Assembly: GCF_003194585.1 (NCBI RefSeq)
Contig: NZ_QHKZ01000004.1
Location: 62,001-126,000, forward strand
Direction: 5' to 3'
Source: Nocardioides daejeonensis
Lineage (GTDB): Bacteria > Actinomycetota > Actinomycetes > Propionibacteriales > Nocardioidaceae
Length of the DNA stretch: 64,000 nt
The notes beneath the pieces were generated by a model, which saw only the letters and a list, made by a program, of their open reading frames with translations, was not told the origin of the DNA and searched no databases. A program made the translations under genes and the position numbers. This document shows positions 31,281 through 40,867 of the stretch, one piece after another (positions within the stretch are counted from its first letter, which is position 1; each line of letters opens with the position of its first letter).

Positions 31281-32696
31281 TCAAGCCTGGCGGGCCTGCA
31301 TCTTGATGCGGTTCGTCAGCTCCGAGACCTGGTTGAAGACGGAGCGGCGCTCGGCCAACAGCTGGTTGATCTTGCGCTGCGCGTACATCACCGTCGTGTG
31401 GTCGCGGTTGCCGAACTGCGCGCCGATCTTCGGCAGGGAGAGGTCGGTGAGCTCGCGGCACAGGTACATCGCGATCTGCCGGCCCTGCACGAGGTGGCGT
31501 CCCCGGCTGGGCCCGGTGAGCTCCTCGATGGAGACGCCGAAGTACGCCGCTGTCTGCGCGATGATCGAGGCCGCCGTGATCTCCGGCTCGCCACCCTCGG
31601 GGATGAGGTCCTTGAGCACGATCTCGGCCAGGGTCAGGTCGACGTCCTGGCGATTGAGGCTGGCGAACGCGGTCACCCGGATCAACGCGCCTTCGAGCTC
31701 GCGGATGTTGGTGTGGATCTTGGAGGCGATGAACTCGAGCACCTCCGGCGGCGCGGTCATCCGCTCGATCGCGGCCTTCTTGCGCAGGATCGCGATCCGG
31801 GTCTCCAGATCGGGCGGCTGGACGTCGGTGATCAGGCCCCACTCGAACCGGCTGCGGAGCCGGTCCTCCAGCGCCTCGAGTCGCTTCGGCGCTCGGTCGG
31901 AGGTGAGGACGATCTGCTTGTTGGCGTTGTGCAGCGCGTTGAACGTGTGGAAGAACTCCTCCTGCGTCTGCGTCTTGCCCTCCAAGAACTGGATGTCGTC
32001 GATCAGGAGCACGTCGACGTCGCGATAGCGGCGCTGGAAGGTCTCGGGTCGCTTGTCCTTGATCGCGTTGATGAACTCGTTGGTGAACTCCTCGCTCGAG
32101 ACGTAGCGCACCTTGATGCCTCGGAAGAGCGAGCGGACGTAGTGACCGACTGCGTGCAGGAGGTGGGTCTTGCCCAGGCCGGAGTCGCCGTAGACGAGCA
32201 GCGGGTTGTAGGCCTTGCCGGGTGACTCGGCCACCGCGACGGCTGCCGCATGGGGGAAGCGGTTGGAGGAGCCGATGACGAAGGTCTCGAACGTGTACTT
32301 CGGATTGAGTCTCGTCTCGAGCACCGACGGCTGGCTGTCAGTTGTCGACATATCGACATATCGATCTGTCGCTACAGGGGCGGGGATCGGCTCGGGCTCA
32401 GGCTCCGGAGGGGTCGGCTCCTCCGCCAGTACGCCGTCGTCCAGCTGAGGGTTGACGGTGACCGCGATCCGGATCTGCTGCCCGAAGGCGTCGCTCAACG
32501 AGTCCTCGAGCCGGGTCCGCAGCCGGCCCTCGAGCTGGGTGCGGGTGAAGTCGTTGGGCACGGCGATGATCGCGGTCTGCTCGTGCAGCGTGACCGGCTC
32601 GCTGGCGCGCAGCCAGGCACGCTGGTTGGGCTGCAGGTCGTCGACGAGCGTCCGCCACACCTGGTTGAGGTCCGGTTGGTCGTCCTGAGCCGCCAC
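31281..32696 (-). CDS. dnaA: Chromosomal replication initiator DnaA
   Basis: A 471-residue AAA+ initiator. Domain I (1-85) is followed by a Pro/Glu-rich linker. The ATPase domain has Walker A GDSGLGKT (170-177) and Walker [10 protein letters not shown]. The C-terminal DNA-binding domain carries the signature [16 protein letters not shown]. The GTG start is chosen because GGAAGGA lies just upstream; there is no better codon nearby. It is transcribed away from rpmH, with DnaA boxes on both sides that allow autoregulation. Confidence 0.97.
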   Translation of the reverse strand: MAAQDDQPDLNQVWRTLVDDLQPNQRAWLRASEPVTLHEQTAIIAVPNDFTRTQLEGRLRTRLEDSLSDAFGQQIRIAVTVNPQLDDGVLAEEPTPPEPEPEPIPAPVATDRYVDMSTTDSQPSVLETRLNPKYTFETFVIGSSNRFPHAAAVAVAESPGKAYNPLLVYGDSGLGKTHLLHAVGHYVRSLFRGIKVRYVSSEEFTNEFINAIKDKRPETFQRRYRDVDVLLIDDIQFLEGKTQTQEEFFHTFNALHNANKQIVLTSDRAPKRLEALEDRLRSRFEWGLITDVQPPDLETRIAILRKKAAIERMTAPPEVLEFIASKIHTNIRELEGALIRVTAFASLNRQDVDLTLAEIVLKDLIPEGGEPEITAASIIAQTAAYFGVSIEELTGPSRGRHLVQGRQIAMYLCRELTDLSLPKIGAQFGNRDHTTVMYAQRKINQLLAERRSVFNQVSELTNRIKMQARQA

Positions 32697-32838
32697 GAGG
32701 GTCCTTCCCGAAAACTTGATCCACAACTTTCTCCACAGGTTGTGCATGGCGGGTGGAGATCGTGGAGGAAACCTCGTCCCGGACGCCGAAGAACGCCCGT
32801 CGTGACGCCATCGATGCAGGTCAGAGTCGAAATTCCCA

Positions 32839-32862
32839 CCTCTGTGAGGCACCTCACAGAGG
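32839..32862. repeat. 24-bp inverted repeat upstream of dnaA
   Basis: CCTCTGTGAGG and CCTCACAGAGG separated by CA, a perfect 11-bp dyad about 140 bp upstream of the dnaA start. It is operator-like rather than terminator-like because no gene ends nearby. Confidence 0.6.
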
Positions 32863-32972
32863 ACGGGTGAACCGGACTCCGACGCGTTGTCCACAGGGTG
32901 TGAACAGGCCGAACCTAACCCGTCGCTCCCCGCTCGATCAACCCGTCATCCACAGGTTCGGCCGCCGTGGGT

Positions 32973-33002
32973 TTGACCCCCTGTTCCGCCACCGCGTACC
33001 GT
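32973..33002 (+). promoter_or_regulatory. Probable sigma-70-type promoter for rpmH operon
   Basis: TTGACC at 32973-32978 and TACCGT at 32997-33002 with an 18-bp spacer, upstream of rpmH and just after a DnaA box. This would give a leader of about 145 nt. Confidence 0.5.
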
Positions 33003-33155
33003 TGCAAGGTCTGCGTCGGTGTCGACCGGTGCCGCATGCCCACGAAGCCCCACCTCAGGGGCGTCCTGGACGGGCGGTGCCAGCCGAAGCTGCTGCCCCC
33101 GCTCGGGCATCGCACGTGGGCATTCCGTGACAACCTGCCATCGAAAGAGCAAGCC

Positions 33156-33293
33156 GTGAGCAAGCGTACGTACCAGCCGAACAACCGCCGCCGCCACAAG
33201 GTGCACGGTTTCCGCCTTCGCATGCGCACCCGCGCCGGCCGCGCGATCCTGTCCGCACGTCGCCGCAAGGGCCGCAAGCAGCTCGCCGTCTGA
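33156..33293 (+). CDS. rpmH: 50S ribosomal protein L34
   Basis: A 45-residue, highly basic protein ([19 protein letters not shown] ... RKGRKQLAV) matching L34 in full. The GTG start encodes the residue before SKRTYQ. It is the first gene of the rpmH-rnpA-yidD-yidC-jag-rsmG run. Confidence 0.98.
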   Translation: MSKRTYQPNNRRRHKVHGFRLRMRTRAGRAILSARRRKGRKQLAV

Positions 33294-33318
33294 GCTCACC
33301 GACGTTGCCTGCGCGGCC

Positions 33319-33654
33319 TTGCTGCCCAAGGAGTCCCGGATCCATACCGGGGCCGATTTCCGGGCGGTGACGCGAGCGGGTAGTCGTGCCGGGTCAGCGA
33401 CCCTGGTCGCCCACCTGTGGGTGGACCCGGCAGGAGGACCTCGCCGCGCGGGATTCGTGGTGAGCCGTGCGGTGGGCAATGCGGTGGTACGCAATCGCGT
33501 GCGACGCCGCCTCCGTCATCTGGTCCGGGAGCACCTCTTGGTGCTCCCGGACTCTGGCATGCTCGTGGTGCGTGCGCTGCCTGCCTCCGCAAGTGCTCCG
33601 AGCGCGGTCCTTGAGCGTGATCTGCTCAAGACACTCGATCGAGTCTGCCGATGA
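33319..33654 (+). CDS. rnpA: Ribonuclease P protein component
   Basis: A 111-residue basic protein that binds the RNase P RNA for tRNA 5' maturation. The central RNR-type motif is [14 protein letters not shown], and the N-terminal [20 protein letters not shown] is typical. The only in-frame start after the upstream gene is TTG. It ends in ATGA overlap with yidD. Confidence 0.95.
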   Translation: MLPKESRIHTGADFRAVTRAGSRAGSATLVAHLWVDPAGGPRRAGFVVSRAVGNAVVRNRVRRRLRHLVREHLLVLPDSGMLVVRALPASASAPSAVLERDLLKTLDRVCR

Positions 33655-33911
33655 GGTATGACCCGCTCCGCTGGTTGTTGATCGGCCTGCTCCGCCTCTA
33701 CCGGATGCTGATCAGTCCCCTCTACGGGCAGGTGTGCCGCTATCACCCGAGCTGCTCGGCCTACGCCCTGGAGGCAGTGACCGTGCACGGCAGCATCCGC
33801 GGTAGCTGGCTCACCGTACGTCGTCTCGGTCGGTGTCATCCCTGGTCCGCCGGCGGCTACGACCCGGTCCCACCCTCACGCCACACGCCCGCCCCCTCCC
33901 AAGGAGCCTGA
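33651..33911 (+). CDS. yidD: Membrane protein insertion efficiency factor YidD
   Basis: An 86-residue protein with the family signature LIRLYRxxISP-like ([14 protein letters not shown]), [14 protein letters not shown] and [15 protein letters not shown], including the conserved cysteines. YidD assists insertion of membrane proteins near YidC. It overlaps rnpA by four bases and abuts yidC. Confidence 0.95.
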   Translation: MRYDPLRWLLIGLLRLYRMLISPLYGQVCRYHPSCSAYALEAVTVHGSIRGSWLTVRRLGRCHPWSAGGYDPVPPSRHTPAPSQGA

Positions 33912-34871
33912 GTGTCCTTCATCGGTTCGATCGGCAGCTTCATCATGCAGCCGCTGTACTACGCGATCTCCGTGGTACTCGTCGGCTTCCACACCGTCTT
34001 CGGCAAGCTCTTCGGCGAAGCCTCGGGCGCCGCGTGGGCGCTCTCGATCGTGGGCCTCACGATCGTCATCCGCGCCGCGCTGATCCCGCTCTTCGTCAAG
34101 CAGATCAAGGCCTCGCGCAACATGCAGCTCCTGCAGCCGCAGGTGAAGGAGCTGCAGAAGAAGTACGGGCACGACCGGGAGAAGCTCGCCCAGGAGACCA
34201 TGGCGCTCTACAAGGACGCCGGGACGAACCCCTTCGCCTCCTGCATGCCGATCCTGCTGCAGATGCCGATCTTCCTGGCGCTCTTCCGACTCCTCGACCA
34301 CGCCGCCAAGCGCGGTGACGGGCGGGGAATCCTCAGCGACGAGAAGGCGACCCAGTTCGCGCACTCCGAGCTCTTCGGCGTCCAGATCTCCAAGACCTTC
34401 ATCGGTGCGGACGGCGACACCGGCGTCATGATCATGGCGGCGTTCTTCGTCCTTGCGATGCTCGTGACCACCTTCACCACGCAGCGCCAGCTGATGACGA
34501 AGAACATGCCGGAGTCGGCGATGACCGGCCCCTACGCGCAACAGCAGAAGATGCTGCTCTACGTGCTGCCTGTCGTCTTCGCTGTCGGTGGCGTCGCCTT
34601 CCCGATCGGTGTGCTCATCTACTGGACGGTCTCGAACCTCTGGACGATGGGACAGCAGTTCTACGTGATCCGCCGCAACCCGGCGCCCGGTACGCCTGCC
34701 TTCAAGGCGAAGCAGCAGCGCGACCAGCGCAAGGGCATCGCTCCGAGCGCCGATCCGAGCGCGGCCACTGCCACCGAGGAGGCGCCGCCTACGCACCAGC
34801 GGGTGCAGCCGAAGCGGCAGAGCAAGAGCCAGCGCAAGAAGAACACGGGCCCGAACAAGAACAACCCGTGA
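33912..34871 (+). CDS. yidC: Membrane protein insertase YidC
   Basis: A 319-residue insertase of the short Gram-positive type with five or so membrane helices. Conserved segments include GAAWALSIVGLTIVIRAALIP, with the hydrophilic-groove Arg, the cytoplasmic loop LQKKYGHDREKLAQETMALY, CMPILLQMPIFLALF and FPIGVLIYWTVSNLWTM. The C-terminal tail is long and basic. The GTG start directly follows the yidD stop, with AAGGAG 5 nt upstream. Confidence 0.96.
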   Translation: MSFIGSIGSFIMQPLYYAISVVLVGFHTVFGKLFGEASGAAWALSIVGLTIVIRAALIPLFVKQIKASRNMQLLQPQVKELQKKYGHDREKLAQETMALYKDAGTNPFASCMPILLQMPIFLALFRLLDHAAKRGDGRGILSDEKATQFAHSELFGVQISKTFIGADGDTGVMIMAAFFVLAMLVTTFTTQRQLMTKNMPESAMTGPYAQQQKMLLYVLPVVFAVGGVAFPIGVLIYWTVSNLWTMGQQFYVIRRNPAPGTPAFKAKQQRDQRKGIAPSADPSAATATEEAPPTHQRVQPKRQSKSQRKKNTGPNKNNP

Positions 34872-34917
34872 CCTGAGTTTTCCCCTGTCGAGTTCTACCC
34901 CATCTGGGAGTGCACCT

Positions 34918-35415
34918 GTGACTGAAGAAGTGACCGAGGAGGCCCGTCGCCCCTCACGCGTCGAGCGCCTCGAGAATGAAGGCGACATCGCCGCCGACTA
35001 CCTCGAGGAACTGCTGGACATCGCCGACCTGGACGGCGACATCGACATGGACGTCGAGGGTGACCGGGCGTCCGTCTCCGTCGTCGGCGGAGACCTCAAG
35101 CAGCTGATCGGCCGCAACGGCGAGGTGCTGGAGGCGCTGCAGGAGCTCACGCGCCTGGCGGTGCACCGCGAGACCGGCGAACGCTCGCGGCTGATGCTGG
35201 ATATCGGTGGACACCGTGCGGCCCAGCGTGAGCGCCTGGTGGCGCTGGCGGCGGAGACGGTGGCGCAGGTCCGGGAGTCCGGCGAGCGAGTCGCGCTCAC
35301 GCCCATGTCGCCGTTCGAGCGCAAGGTCGTGCACGACGCTGTTGCCGCTGCGGGGCTCCAGTCGGAGTCCGAGGGCACCGAGCCGAAGCGGTTCGTCGTG
35401 GTCCTCCCCGGCTGA
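34918..35415 (+). CDS. jag: Jag/KhpB-type KH-R3H RNA-binding protein
   Basis: A 165-residue protein without the Jag-N domain. The KH domain includes LKQLIGRNGEVLEALQEL, where the GxxG loop is GRNG, and the R3H domain includes RAAQRERLVALAAETVAQV and PMSPFERKVVHDAV. Such proteins bind RNA and influence division and envelope genes. GTG start. It is followed 8 bases later by rsmG. Confidence 0.93.
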   Translation: MTEEVTEEARRPSRVERLENEGDIAADYLEELLDIADLDGDIDMDVEGDRASVSVVGGDLKQLIGRNGEVLEALQELTRLAVHRETGERSRLMLDIGGHRAAQRERLVALAAETVAQVRESGERVALTPMSPFERKVVHDAVAAAGLQSESEGTEPKRFVVVLPG

Positions 35416-35422
35416 TGTCGCC

Positions 35423-36163
35423 ATGACGGATGTTTCACGTGAAACACCCCCCGTCGCACCCGCCATCACGGCGGAGGCACGGGGGGTGTTCCCTTCTGAT
35501 CGCGCGGAGTTGGCGGAGCGGTACGCCGCCTGGCTGGCCGGCGCCGGCACCGTACGCGGCCTCATCGGGCCACGCGAGGTGCCCCGGCTTTGGGAGCGCC
35601 ACCTCGTCAACTGTGCGGTACTGGCTGATCTCCTTCCCCCCGATGCAACCGTCTGTGACATCGGGTCCGGCGCTGGCCTGCCGGGTCTGGTCCTGGCCAT
35701 CGCCAGGCCGGACCTCCACATCACGCTGATCGAGCCGCTGCTGCGGCGGACCACCTTCCTTGAGGAGGTAGTGGCAGATCTGGGCCTGGCTCAGGTCGAC
35801 GTACATCGCGGCCGTGCGGAGGAGTTCCCGGCGAAGCACGCCTTCGACGTGGTGACGTCGCGGGCGGTCGCGCCGCTGGATCGGCTGCTCCGCTGGTCGA
35901 TGCCCCTGGTCGCGCCAGGAGGCGCCTTGGTGGCCCTCAAGGGCGAGCGCGTCGCGGAGGAGATCGAGGAGCACCGGCGGGTCTGGCAGCGGATGGGCTG
36001 TGCGGAGCCGGAGGCGCTCACTCTCGGTTCCACCCTTGCCGGCGGGCCGACGTACGCCGTCCGGGTTTCCTGGGCGGATCCGAGCAGAGTAGGTTTGGGC
36101 GGTCCGGCCGGTGGCCGGGGTCGTGGCTCCTCTCGGGCTCGTAGCAAGCTTCCGCGGCGCTGA
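35423..36163 (+). CDS. rsmG: 16S rRNA (guanine527-N7)-methyltransferase RsmG
   Basis: A 246-residue SAM-dependent methyltransferase modifying G527 of 16S rRNA. Motif I VCDIGSGAGLPGLVLAIARP, PLLRRTTFLEEVV and VTSRAVAPLDRLLRW are family hallmarks. The ATG is the start that keeps the conserved core and follows the jag stop. Codons 4-8 (VSRET) are dictated by a parS site embedded in the gene. The C-terminus is a basic Gly/Arg tail. Confidence 0.95.
   Translation: MTDVSRETPPVAPAITAEARGVFPSDRAELAERYAAWLAGAGTVRGLIGPREVPRLWERHLVNCAVLADLLPPDATVCDIGSGAGLPGLVLAIARPDLHITLIEPLLRRTTFLEEVVADLGLAQVDVHRGRAEEFPAKHAFDVVTSRAVAPLDRLLRWSMPLVAPGGALVALKGERVAEEIEEHRRVWQRMGCAEPEALTLGSTLAGGPTYAVRVSWADPSRVGLGGPAGGRGRGSSRARSKLPRR
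35431..35446. promoter_or_regulatory. parS centromere site 1 (perfect)
   Basis: TGTTTCACGTGAAACA, identical to the bacterial parS consensus, within the 5' end of rsmG. It is the nucleation site for ParB. Confidence 0.95.
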
Positions 36164-36171
36164 TCGCGGAG

Positions 36172-36235
36172 TTATCCACCGAGGAAGGCCGCCTTCTCAG
36201 GCGGGCCATCCACAGAAGTACCAGGTTCATCCACA
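36172..36235. promoter_or_regulatory. Degenerate DnaA-box cluster upstream of parA
   Basis: TTATCCACC (36172), CCATCCACA (36206) and TCATCCACA (36227), all on the plus strand within 64 bp between rsmG and parA. This is a possible DnaA control point for parAB; binding is inferred. Confidence 0.5.
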
Positions 36236-36249
36236 GGAAGAGGGTCAGC

Positions 36250-37221
36250 GTGGTTTCACGTGAAACATCGGCCGAAGGCGCGTTCCGGGTCCGGACTGCC
36301 GGCGATCTCGCGCAGAACCCTGAGCACTACGCGGACGACCTCACCCCGTTGGCCCGGGCTGCGGAGCACACGGTGCTCGCTCGACAGGCGCCGAGGATCA
36401 GCAGCGACCGTCCTCGCGCCACCCGGGTGATGGTCATCGCCAACCAGAAGGGCGGAGTCGGCAAGACCACGTCTACCGTCAACCTGGCGACCGGTCTGGC
36501 GCAGCTGGGCCAGCGCGTGCTGGTGATCGACCTGGACCCGCAGGGCAACGCCTCGACGGCGCTGGCGGTGGAGCATCGCCGCGGCGTTCCGTCGACGTAC
36601 GACATGTTGGTCGACGGCAAGCCCCTGGAAGAGGTCACGCACTCCAGCCCGGAGCACGCGAACCTCCTCGTGGTGCCCGCGACGATCGACCTGGCCGGTG
36701 CCGAGATCGAGTTGGTCTCTGTCGTCGCCCGCGAGAACCGCCTGAACAAGGCGATCCAAGCGCACCCGCTCGTCGGTACGGAGGCCGATCTCGGCGACGA
36801 CCGGATCGACTACGTGCTCATCGACTGCCCGCCGTCGCTGGGCCTGCTCACGTTGAACGCGCTGGTGGCGGCGCAGGAGATGGTCATCCCGATCCAGGCC
36901 GAGTACTACGCGCTGGAGGGCCTGGGGCAGCTGCTCGAGACGGTGGAGATGGTGCGGCAGCACCTCAACCAGCGACTCTCGGTCTCCACGATCCTGATCA
37001 CCATGTACGACGCGCGCACGAAGCTCTCGCAGGGCGTTGCTGAGGAGGTCCGCGAGCACTTCGGCGACACCGTCCTACGTACGGCCATTCCGCGGAGCGT
37101 CCGCGTCTCCGAGGCGCCGTCGTACGGGCAGACGGTGATGACCTACGACCCCGGATCCCCCGGTGCGCTGAGCTATCTCGAGGCGGCCAGGGAGATCGCG
37201 ACGAAGGGAGCACCGGCATGA
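36250..37221 (+). CDS. parA: Chromosome-partitioning ATPase ParA
   Basis: A 323-residue Walker-type ATPase. A 58-residue N-terminal extension precedes the deviant Walker A KGGVGKT (67-73). [12 protein letters not shown] and [18 protein letters not shown] follow. ParA forms a nucleoid gradient that pulls ParB-parS complexes. The GTG start is fixed by a parS site, so the protein begins MVSRET like RsmG. It ends in ATGA overlap with parB. Confidence 0.96.
   Translation: MVSRETSAEGAFRVRTAGDLAQNPEHYADDLTPLARAAEHTVLARQAPRISSDRPRATRVMVIANQKGGVGKTTSTVNLATGLAQLGQRVLVIDLDPQGNASTALAVEHRRGVPSTYDMLVDGKPLEEVTHSSPEHANLLVVPATIDLAGAEIELVSVVARENRLNKAIQAHPLVGTEADLGDDRIDYVLIDCPPSLGLLTLNALVAAQEMVIPIQAEYYALEGLGQLLETVEMVRQHLNQRLSVSTILITMYDARTKLSQGVAEEVREHFGDTVLRTAIPRSVRVSEAPSYGQTVMTYDPGSPGALSYLEAAREIATKGAPA
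36252..36267. promoter_or_regulatory. parS centromere site 2
   Basis: GGTTTCACGTGAAACA, 15 of 16 matches to the parS consensus, at codons 1-6 of parA, 821 bp from site 1. Confidence 0.92.
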
Positions 37222-38240
37222 ACCAGAAGCCGCAGCGCCGGGGGCTCGGACGCGGGCTGGGTGCCCTGATCCCGACCGCTCCCGAGGCACCCGCCGCAGC
37301 GCCCAGCACGCCTGGCTCTCACGCCCCACAGCCGGCCCCTGGAGGCCGGAGCGAGGGGGAGTTGCAGTCCACCCACTCGTCGGGCTCCGAAGCGGCCCAG
37401 AGCGCCTTCGGGGAGCCCTCGAGCGACGGCACCGCATACTTCGCCGAACTGCCGATCCGGCAGATCGTGCCGAACGCGCGGCAGCCGCGGCAGGTCTTCG
37501 ACGAGGACGCCATGGCGGAGCTCGTCCACTCGGTGCGTGAGATCGGGCTCCTGCAGCCGATCGTGGTGCGGAAGAACGGCGCCGACTCCTATGAGCTGAT
37601 CATGGGGGAGCGACGATGGAGAGCCTCCCAGGAGGCGGGGCTGGAGCTCATCCCGGCGATCGTTCGGCAGACCGAGGACGACGACATGCTCCGGGATGCG
37701 CTCCTGGAGAACCTGCACCGCTCCCAGCTGAACCCCTTGGAGGAGGCGGCGGCCTACGGTCAGCTCCTCGAGGACTTCGGCTGCACCCACGACGAGCTCG
37801 CGCAGCGGATCGGTCGATCCCGTCCGCAGATCAGCAATACCCTGCGGTTGTTGCGGCTCTCTCCCGCCGTGCAGCGCCGGGTAGCTGCCGGGGTGCTCTC
37901 GGCCGGCCACGCTCGTGCGCTGCTCGCCGTGGATGACCCGGAGATCCAGGACCGGCTTGCCCAGCGGGTCGTAGCCGAAGGCATCTCGGTGCGGGGTCTG
38001 GAAGAGATCGTCGCGGTCGGCGATCCGGGCCGGAGCCCGGCAAAGCCGGTGCGACGCAACATCTCAGCACCCGGTCTCGCGGAGATCTCCAACCGGCTGG
38101 CGGACCGTCTGGAGACCCGCGTGAAGGTCGACCTCGGGAAGTCGAAGGGCAAGATCGTCGTCGAGTTCGCGACCTTGGAGGACCTTCAGCGCATCGTGGA
38201 CGTCATGGATCCGCGAAATCGGAACGACCGACCGGTCTAA
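37218..38240 (+). CDS. parB: Chromosome-partitioning protein ParB (CTPase)
   Basis: A 340-residue protein. The N-terminal [12 protein letters not shown] binds ParA. After a Pro/Ser linker the CTP-binding domain shows QPIVVRKNG and GERRWRAS, then [14 protein letters not shown]. The HTH region [21 protein letters not shown] binds parS, and a C-terminal dimerisation domain follows. It loads and slides as a clamp on DNA. Confidence 0.96.
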   Translation: MNQKPQRRGLGRGLGALIPTAPEAPAAAPSTPGSHAPQPAPGGRSEGELQSTHSSGSEAAQSAFGEPSSDGTAYFAELPIRQIVPNARQPRQVFDEDAMAELVHSVREIGLLQPIVVRKNGADSYELIMGERRWRASQEAGLELIPAIVRQTEDDDMLRDALLENLHRSQLNPLEEAAAYGQLLEDFGCTHDELAQRIGRSRPQISNTLRLLRLSPAVQRRVAAGVLSAGHARALLAVDDPEIQDRLAQRVVAEGISVRGLEEIVAVGDPGRSPAKPVRRNISAPGLAEISNRLADRLETRVKVDLGKSKGKIVVEFATLEDLQRIVDVMDPRNRNDRPV

Positions 38241-38290
38241 CCAAGTCGACAGAGAGATAAGTCGACAAGAGGTCGCGGCAGGGACATTCT

Positions 38291-38329
38291 CGCGCCGAAA
38301 CGCCGGGCGTTCTGGCCCGTTTCAGCGCG
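38291..38329 (+). terminator. Hairpin downstream of parB
   Basis: CGCGC and GAAAC / GTTTC and GCGCG arms with an inner GGGC/GCCC, containing small bulges. It starts about 50 nt after the parB stop. The remaining about 190 bases to the acyltransferase gene show no further gene or motif that I can support. Confidence 0.5.
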
Positions 38330-38523
38330 GGCGGGCGGCCCCGTGTGCCGATCAACTCCGCTCAGAATCCCGCTGACAGAATCTCGCTCTGGTCCCTCTC
38401 GATGCAGAACGGTGCCTCAGGGGACGGAGAATGCCGTCAGCGGCGCTCGTGGAGTCACATCGTTGTCATTCGCTCGCGAACTGCTCCCGAGCGCTCAGAT
38501 CGACGCGTCGAGCAATGCGTCGA

Positions 38524-39306
38524 TCACGACTTCTTAGCCCGCTTCTGGGCGGCCTTCTCCCGCCGTCGCTCGGCCCGCTTGCGCTTCTCCTCCGCGTCGA
38601 TCCGCTCGGCCTCCTCCAGCGTCGGTGCGGAGCCGCCGTAGGAGGCGGGCAGCCACCAGGAGCCGGGTGGCTGCTCCTCGGCGGGATACTCCCGGATACA
38701 GCGATCGAGGAGGTCGGTCATCCTCGCGTGCAGCTCCGCCGTCTCCGCGATCGGATCGGCACCCGTCGGGTGCAGGGGCTCACCGACCTTGATGAGGACG
38801 GTCTTGCCGCGCTTGAAGTCCTTCGGGTGGTCCTTGGTGAACATCCGGTGGGATCCCCAGGTGACCACCGGGATCAGCGGTGCCTCGGCTTTGGCGGCGA
38901 TGCGGACTGCTCCCGTCTTCAGCTCCTTGATCAGGAAGCTCCGGGAGATGGTCGCCTCGGGGAAGATCCCGACCAGCTCACCGCGGCGCAGCGCATCGCC
39001 GGCGACCTCCATCGACTCCAGACCTGCCGAGCGGTCGACACTGATGTGCTTGAACGAACGCATCACCGGACCTCCGATCGGGTGGTCGAACACCTCGCGC
39101 TTGGCCATGAAGCGGGTGTAGCGCCCCCGCATCTCGCCCGGATAGCCAGCCATGACGTAGTCGATGTAGGAGGTGTGGTTGACCGCCAGTATCGCGCCGC
39201 CCGACTCGGGGATGTGCTCGGTGCCCTCCATATGGATGTGGATCCCACCCAGCTTGAACCAGGTCTTGGCAGCGGCGATCACGACGGGGTAGCTGATGTC
39301 CGGCAT
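38524..39306 (-). CDS. 1-acylglycerol-3-phosphate acyltransferase family protein
   Basis: A 260-residue PlsC-type acyltransferase transferring an acyl chain to lysophosphatidic acid or a related acceptor at the membrane. The catalytic NHTSYIDY (HX4D) and GIFPEATIS blocks are present, plus a basic Lys/Arg tail. The ATG at 39304-39306 is preferred; there is no clear Shine-Dalgarno, and a leaderless start with CATGCT 6 nt upstream is possible. Its place between parB and trxA differs from mycobacteria, where cwlM lies here. Confidence 0.85.
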   Translation of the reverse strand: MPDISYPVVIAAAKTWFKLGGIHIHMEGTEHIPESGGAILAVNHTSYIDYVMAGYPGEMRGRYTRFMAKREVFDHPIGGPVMRSFKHISVDRSAGLESMEVAGDALRRGELVGIFPEATISRSFLIKELKTGAVRIAAKAEAPLIPVVTWGSHRMFTKDHPKDFKRGKTVLIKVGEPLHPTGADPIAETAELHARMTDLLDRCIREYPAEEQPPGSWWLPASYGGSAPTLEEAERIDAEEKRKRAERRREKAAQKRAKKS

Positions 39307-39341
39307 GGCACAAGCATGGAGCATCGGTGGTCAAATGCGCA

Positions 39342-39374
39342 GAGGGGCACCCCACCACTGGTGGCGTGCCCCTC
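39342..39374 (-). terminator. Hairpin terminator after trxA
   Basis: GAGGGGCAC...GTGCCCCTC with an inner CCACCA/TGGTGG stem and one mismatch, lying 18 nt beyond the trxA stop. Confidence 0.65.
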
Positions 39375-39392
39375 CGGGTCGGCGTCGGCTGA

Positions 39393-39719
39393 TCAGCCGA
39401 GGAAGCCCTCGAGCTCACGCAGCAGCGCGGCCTTCGGCTTGGCTCCGACGATGCTCTTCACGACCTCGCCGCCCTGGTAGACGTTGAGGGTCGGGATGCC
39501 GGTGACGCGATAGTTCGACGGAGTGACAGGGTTCTCGTCGACGTTGAGCTTGAAGAAGCCCATCTTGTCGCCGTGCTCGCCGGCGATCTCCTCGAGGATC
39601 GGCGCCACCTGGCGGCACGGTCCGCACCACTCGGCCCAGAAGTCGACGAGCACGGGCTTGTCGGACTTGAGTACCTCGGCATCGAAGTCGGCGTCGGTCA
39701 CAGCTGCGATGTTGCCCAC
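39393..39719 (-). CDS. trxA: Thioredoxin
   Basis: A 108-residue thioredoxin with the active site WCGPC (Cys32, Cys35), cis-Pro in GIPTLNVY, and canonical length. It reduces protein disulfides in the cytoplasm. The GTG start is chosen for the AGGGAAG ribosome site and family length. It is downstream of trxB and probably cotranscribed. Confidence 0.96.
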   Translation of the reverse strand: MGNIAAVTDADFDAEVLKSDKPVLVDFWAEWCGPCRQVAPILEEIAGEHGDKMGFFKLNVDENPVTPSNYRVTGIPTLNVYQGGEVVKSIVGAKPKAALLRELEGFLG

Positions 39720-39793
39720 GGTCTTCCCTTTCTTTCCAGCGATCGGCTGTGGAGAGAACATCCGGCGGGCGCCGGACATTCCCGGGTACGGCG

Positions 39794-40759
39794 TCAGGCC
39801 GACGCTGCTCCGGCCGTGGCCGCCGCGTGGTCGAGGTCGGCCAGGTAGCGCTCCGCGTCGAGGGCAGCCGCGCATCCCGTGCCGGCGGCGGTGATCGCCT
39901 GCCGGTAGTGGTGGTCGACCAGGTCGCCGGCGGCGAAGACGCCCGCGAGGTTCGTCTTGGTCGAGGGGTGCTCGACCACGACGTAGCCATCCTGGTCGAG
40001 GTCGACCTGGCCCTTGAGCAGCTCCGAGCGCGGGTCGTGGCCGACGGCGATGAAGAGGCCGGTCACGGGCAGCTCGCTCTCCGCGCCGGTCACCGTGTCA
40101 CGCAGGGTCAGCGACTCCAGGCTCTCGGTGCCGTTGATCGAGGCGACCTCGGCGTTCCAGATGATCTCGAGCTTCGGGTCGGCGAAGGCGCGCTCGGCCA
40201 TGATCTTGGAAGCGCGAAGCTCGTCGCGACGGTGGATCAGCGTCACCTTCGACCCGAAGCGGGTGAGGAAGGTCGCCTCCTCGACCGCGGAGTCGCCGCC
40301 GCCGACGACCGCGATGTTCTGGTCGCGGAAGAAGAAGCCGTCGCAGGTCGCGCACCAGGAGACGCCCCGGCCGGCGAGCGTGTCCTCGCCCGGCAGGCCG
40401 AGCTTGCGGTAGCCGGAGCCGGTGGCCAGGATCACGGCACGTGCGCGGTGCTCGCCGGTCGACGTACGGACGACCTTGATGTCGCCGGTGAGGTCGACCT
40501 CGACCACGTCGTCGGGGACGAGCTCGGCGCCGAACCGCTCGGCCTGCGCACGCATCTCGTCCATCAGCGCCGGGCCCATGATCCCGTCGCGGAAGCCCGG
40601 GAAGTTCTCCACCTCGGTGGTGTTCATCAGTGCCCCGCCTGCGGTGACGGAGCCCTCGAAGACCAGGGGCGCCAGGCTCGCCCGCGCGGCGTAGACGGCA
40701 GCCGTGTAGCCGGACGGACCGGAGCCGATGATGATGACGTTGCGGACGGTGTCGCTCAT
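39794..40759 (-). CDS. trxB: Thioredoxin-disulfide reductase
   Basis: A 321-residue flavoenzyme. The FAD motif is [10 protein letters not shown] (12-21), the redox centre CATC (Cys136, Cys139), the NADPH motif [10 protein letters not shown] and the C-terminal FAD contact [16 protein letters not shown]. It transfers electrons from NADPH to thioredoxin. Divergent or tandem promoters are not distinguishable by eye; a gap of about 100 bases separates it from the sigM partner gene upstream. Confidence 0.97.
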   Translation of the reverse strand: MSDTVRNVIIIGSGPSGYTAAVYAARASLAPLVFEGSVTAGGALMNTTEVENFPGFRDGIMGPALMDEMRAQAERFGAELVPDDVVEVDLTGDIKVVRTSTGEHRARAVILATGSGYRKLGLPGEDTLAGRGVSWCATCDGFFFRDQNIAVVGGGDSAVEEATFLTRFGSKVTLIHRRDELRASKIMAERAFADPKLEIIWNAEVASINGTESLESLTLRDTVTGAESELPVTGLFIAVGHDPRSELLKGQVDLDQDGYVVVEHPSTKTNLAGVFAAGDLVDHHYRQAITAAGTGCAAALDAERYLADLDHAAATAGAASA

Positions 40760-40867
40760 GCTGAGTTGGCCTCCTGGCCTGGACGGTGCGGGGCTTGCCT
40801 TCGTGCAACCGATCCTAGGCAGACACCATTCCCGGGCGCCGCACGACGGCCACGCCTCGGTCGCCCG

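Larger units (their letters stand above)
32697..33155. promoter_or_regulatory. dnaA-rpmH divergent intergenic region with DnaA boxes
   Basis: About 460 bp carrying both divergent promoters. DnaA-box-like sites: TGATCCACA (32717), TTCTCCACA (32729-32737), TTGTCCACA (32887-32895) and TCATCCACA (32946-32954). A strong inverted repeat lies at 32839-32862. The 150-nt rpmH leader has no open frame I can support. These boxes could serve dnaA autoregulation or form part of the origin. Confidence 0.7.
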
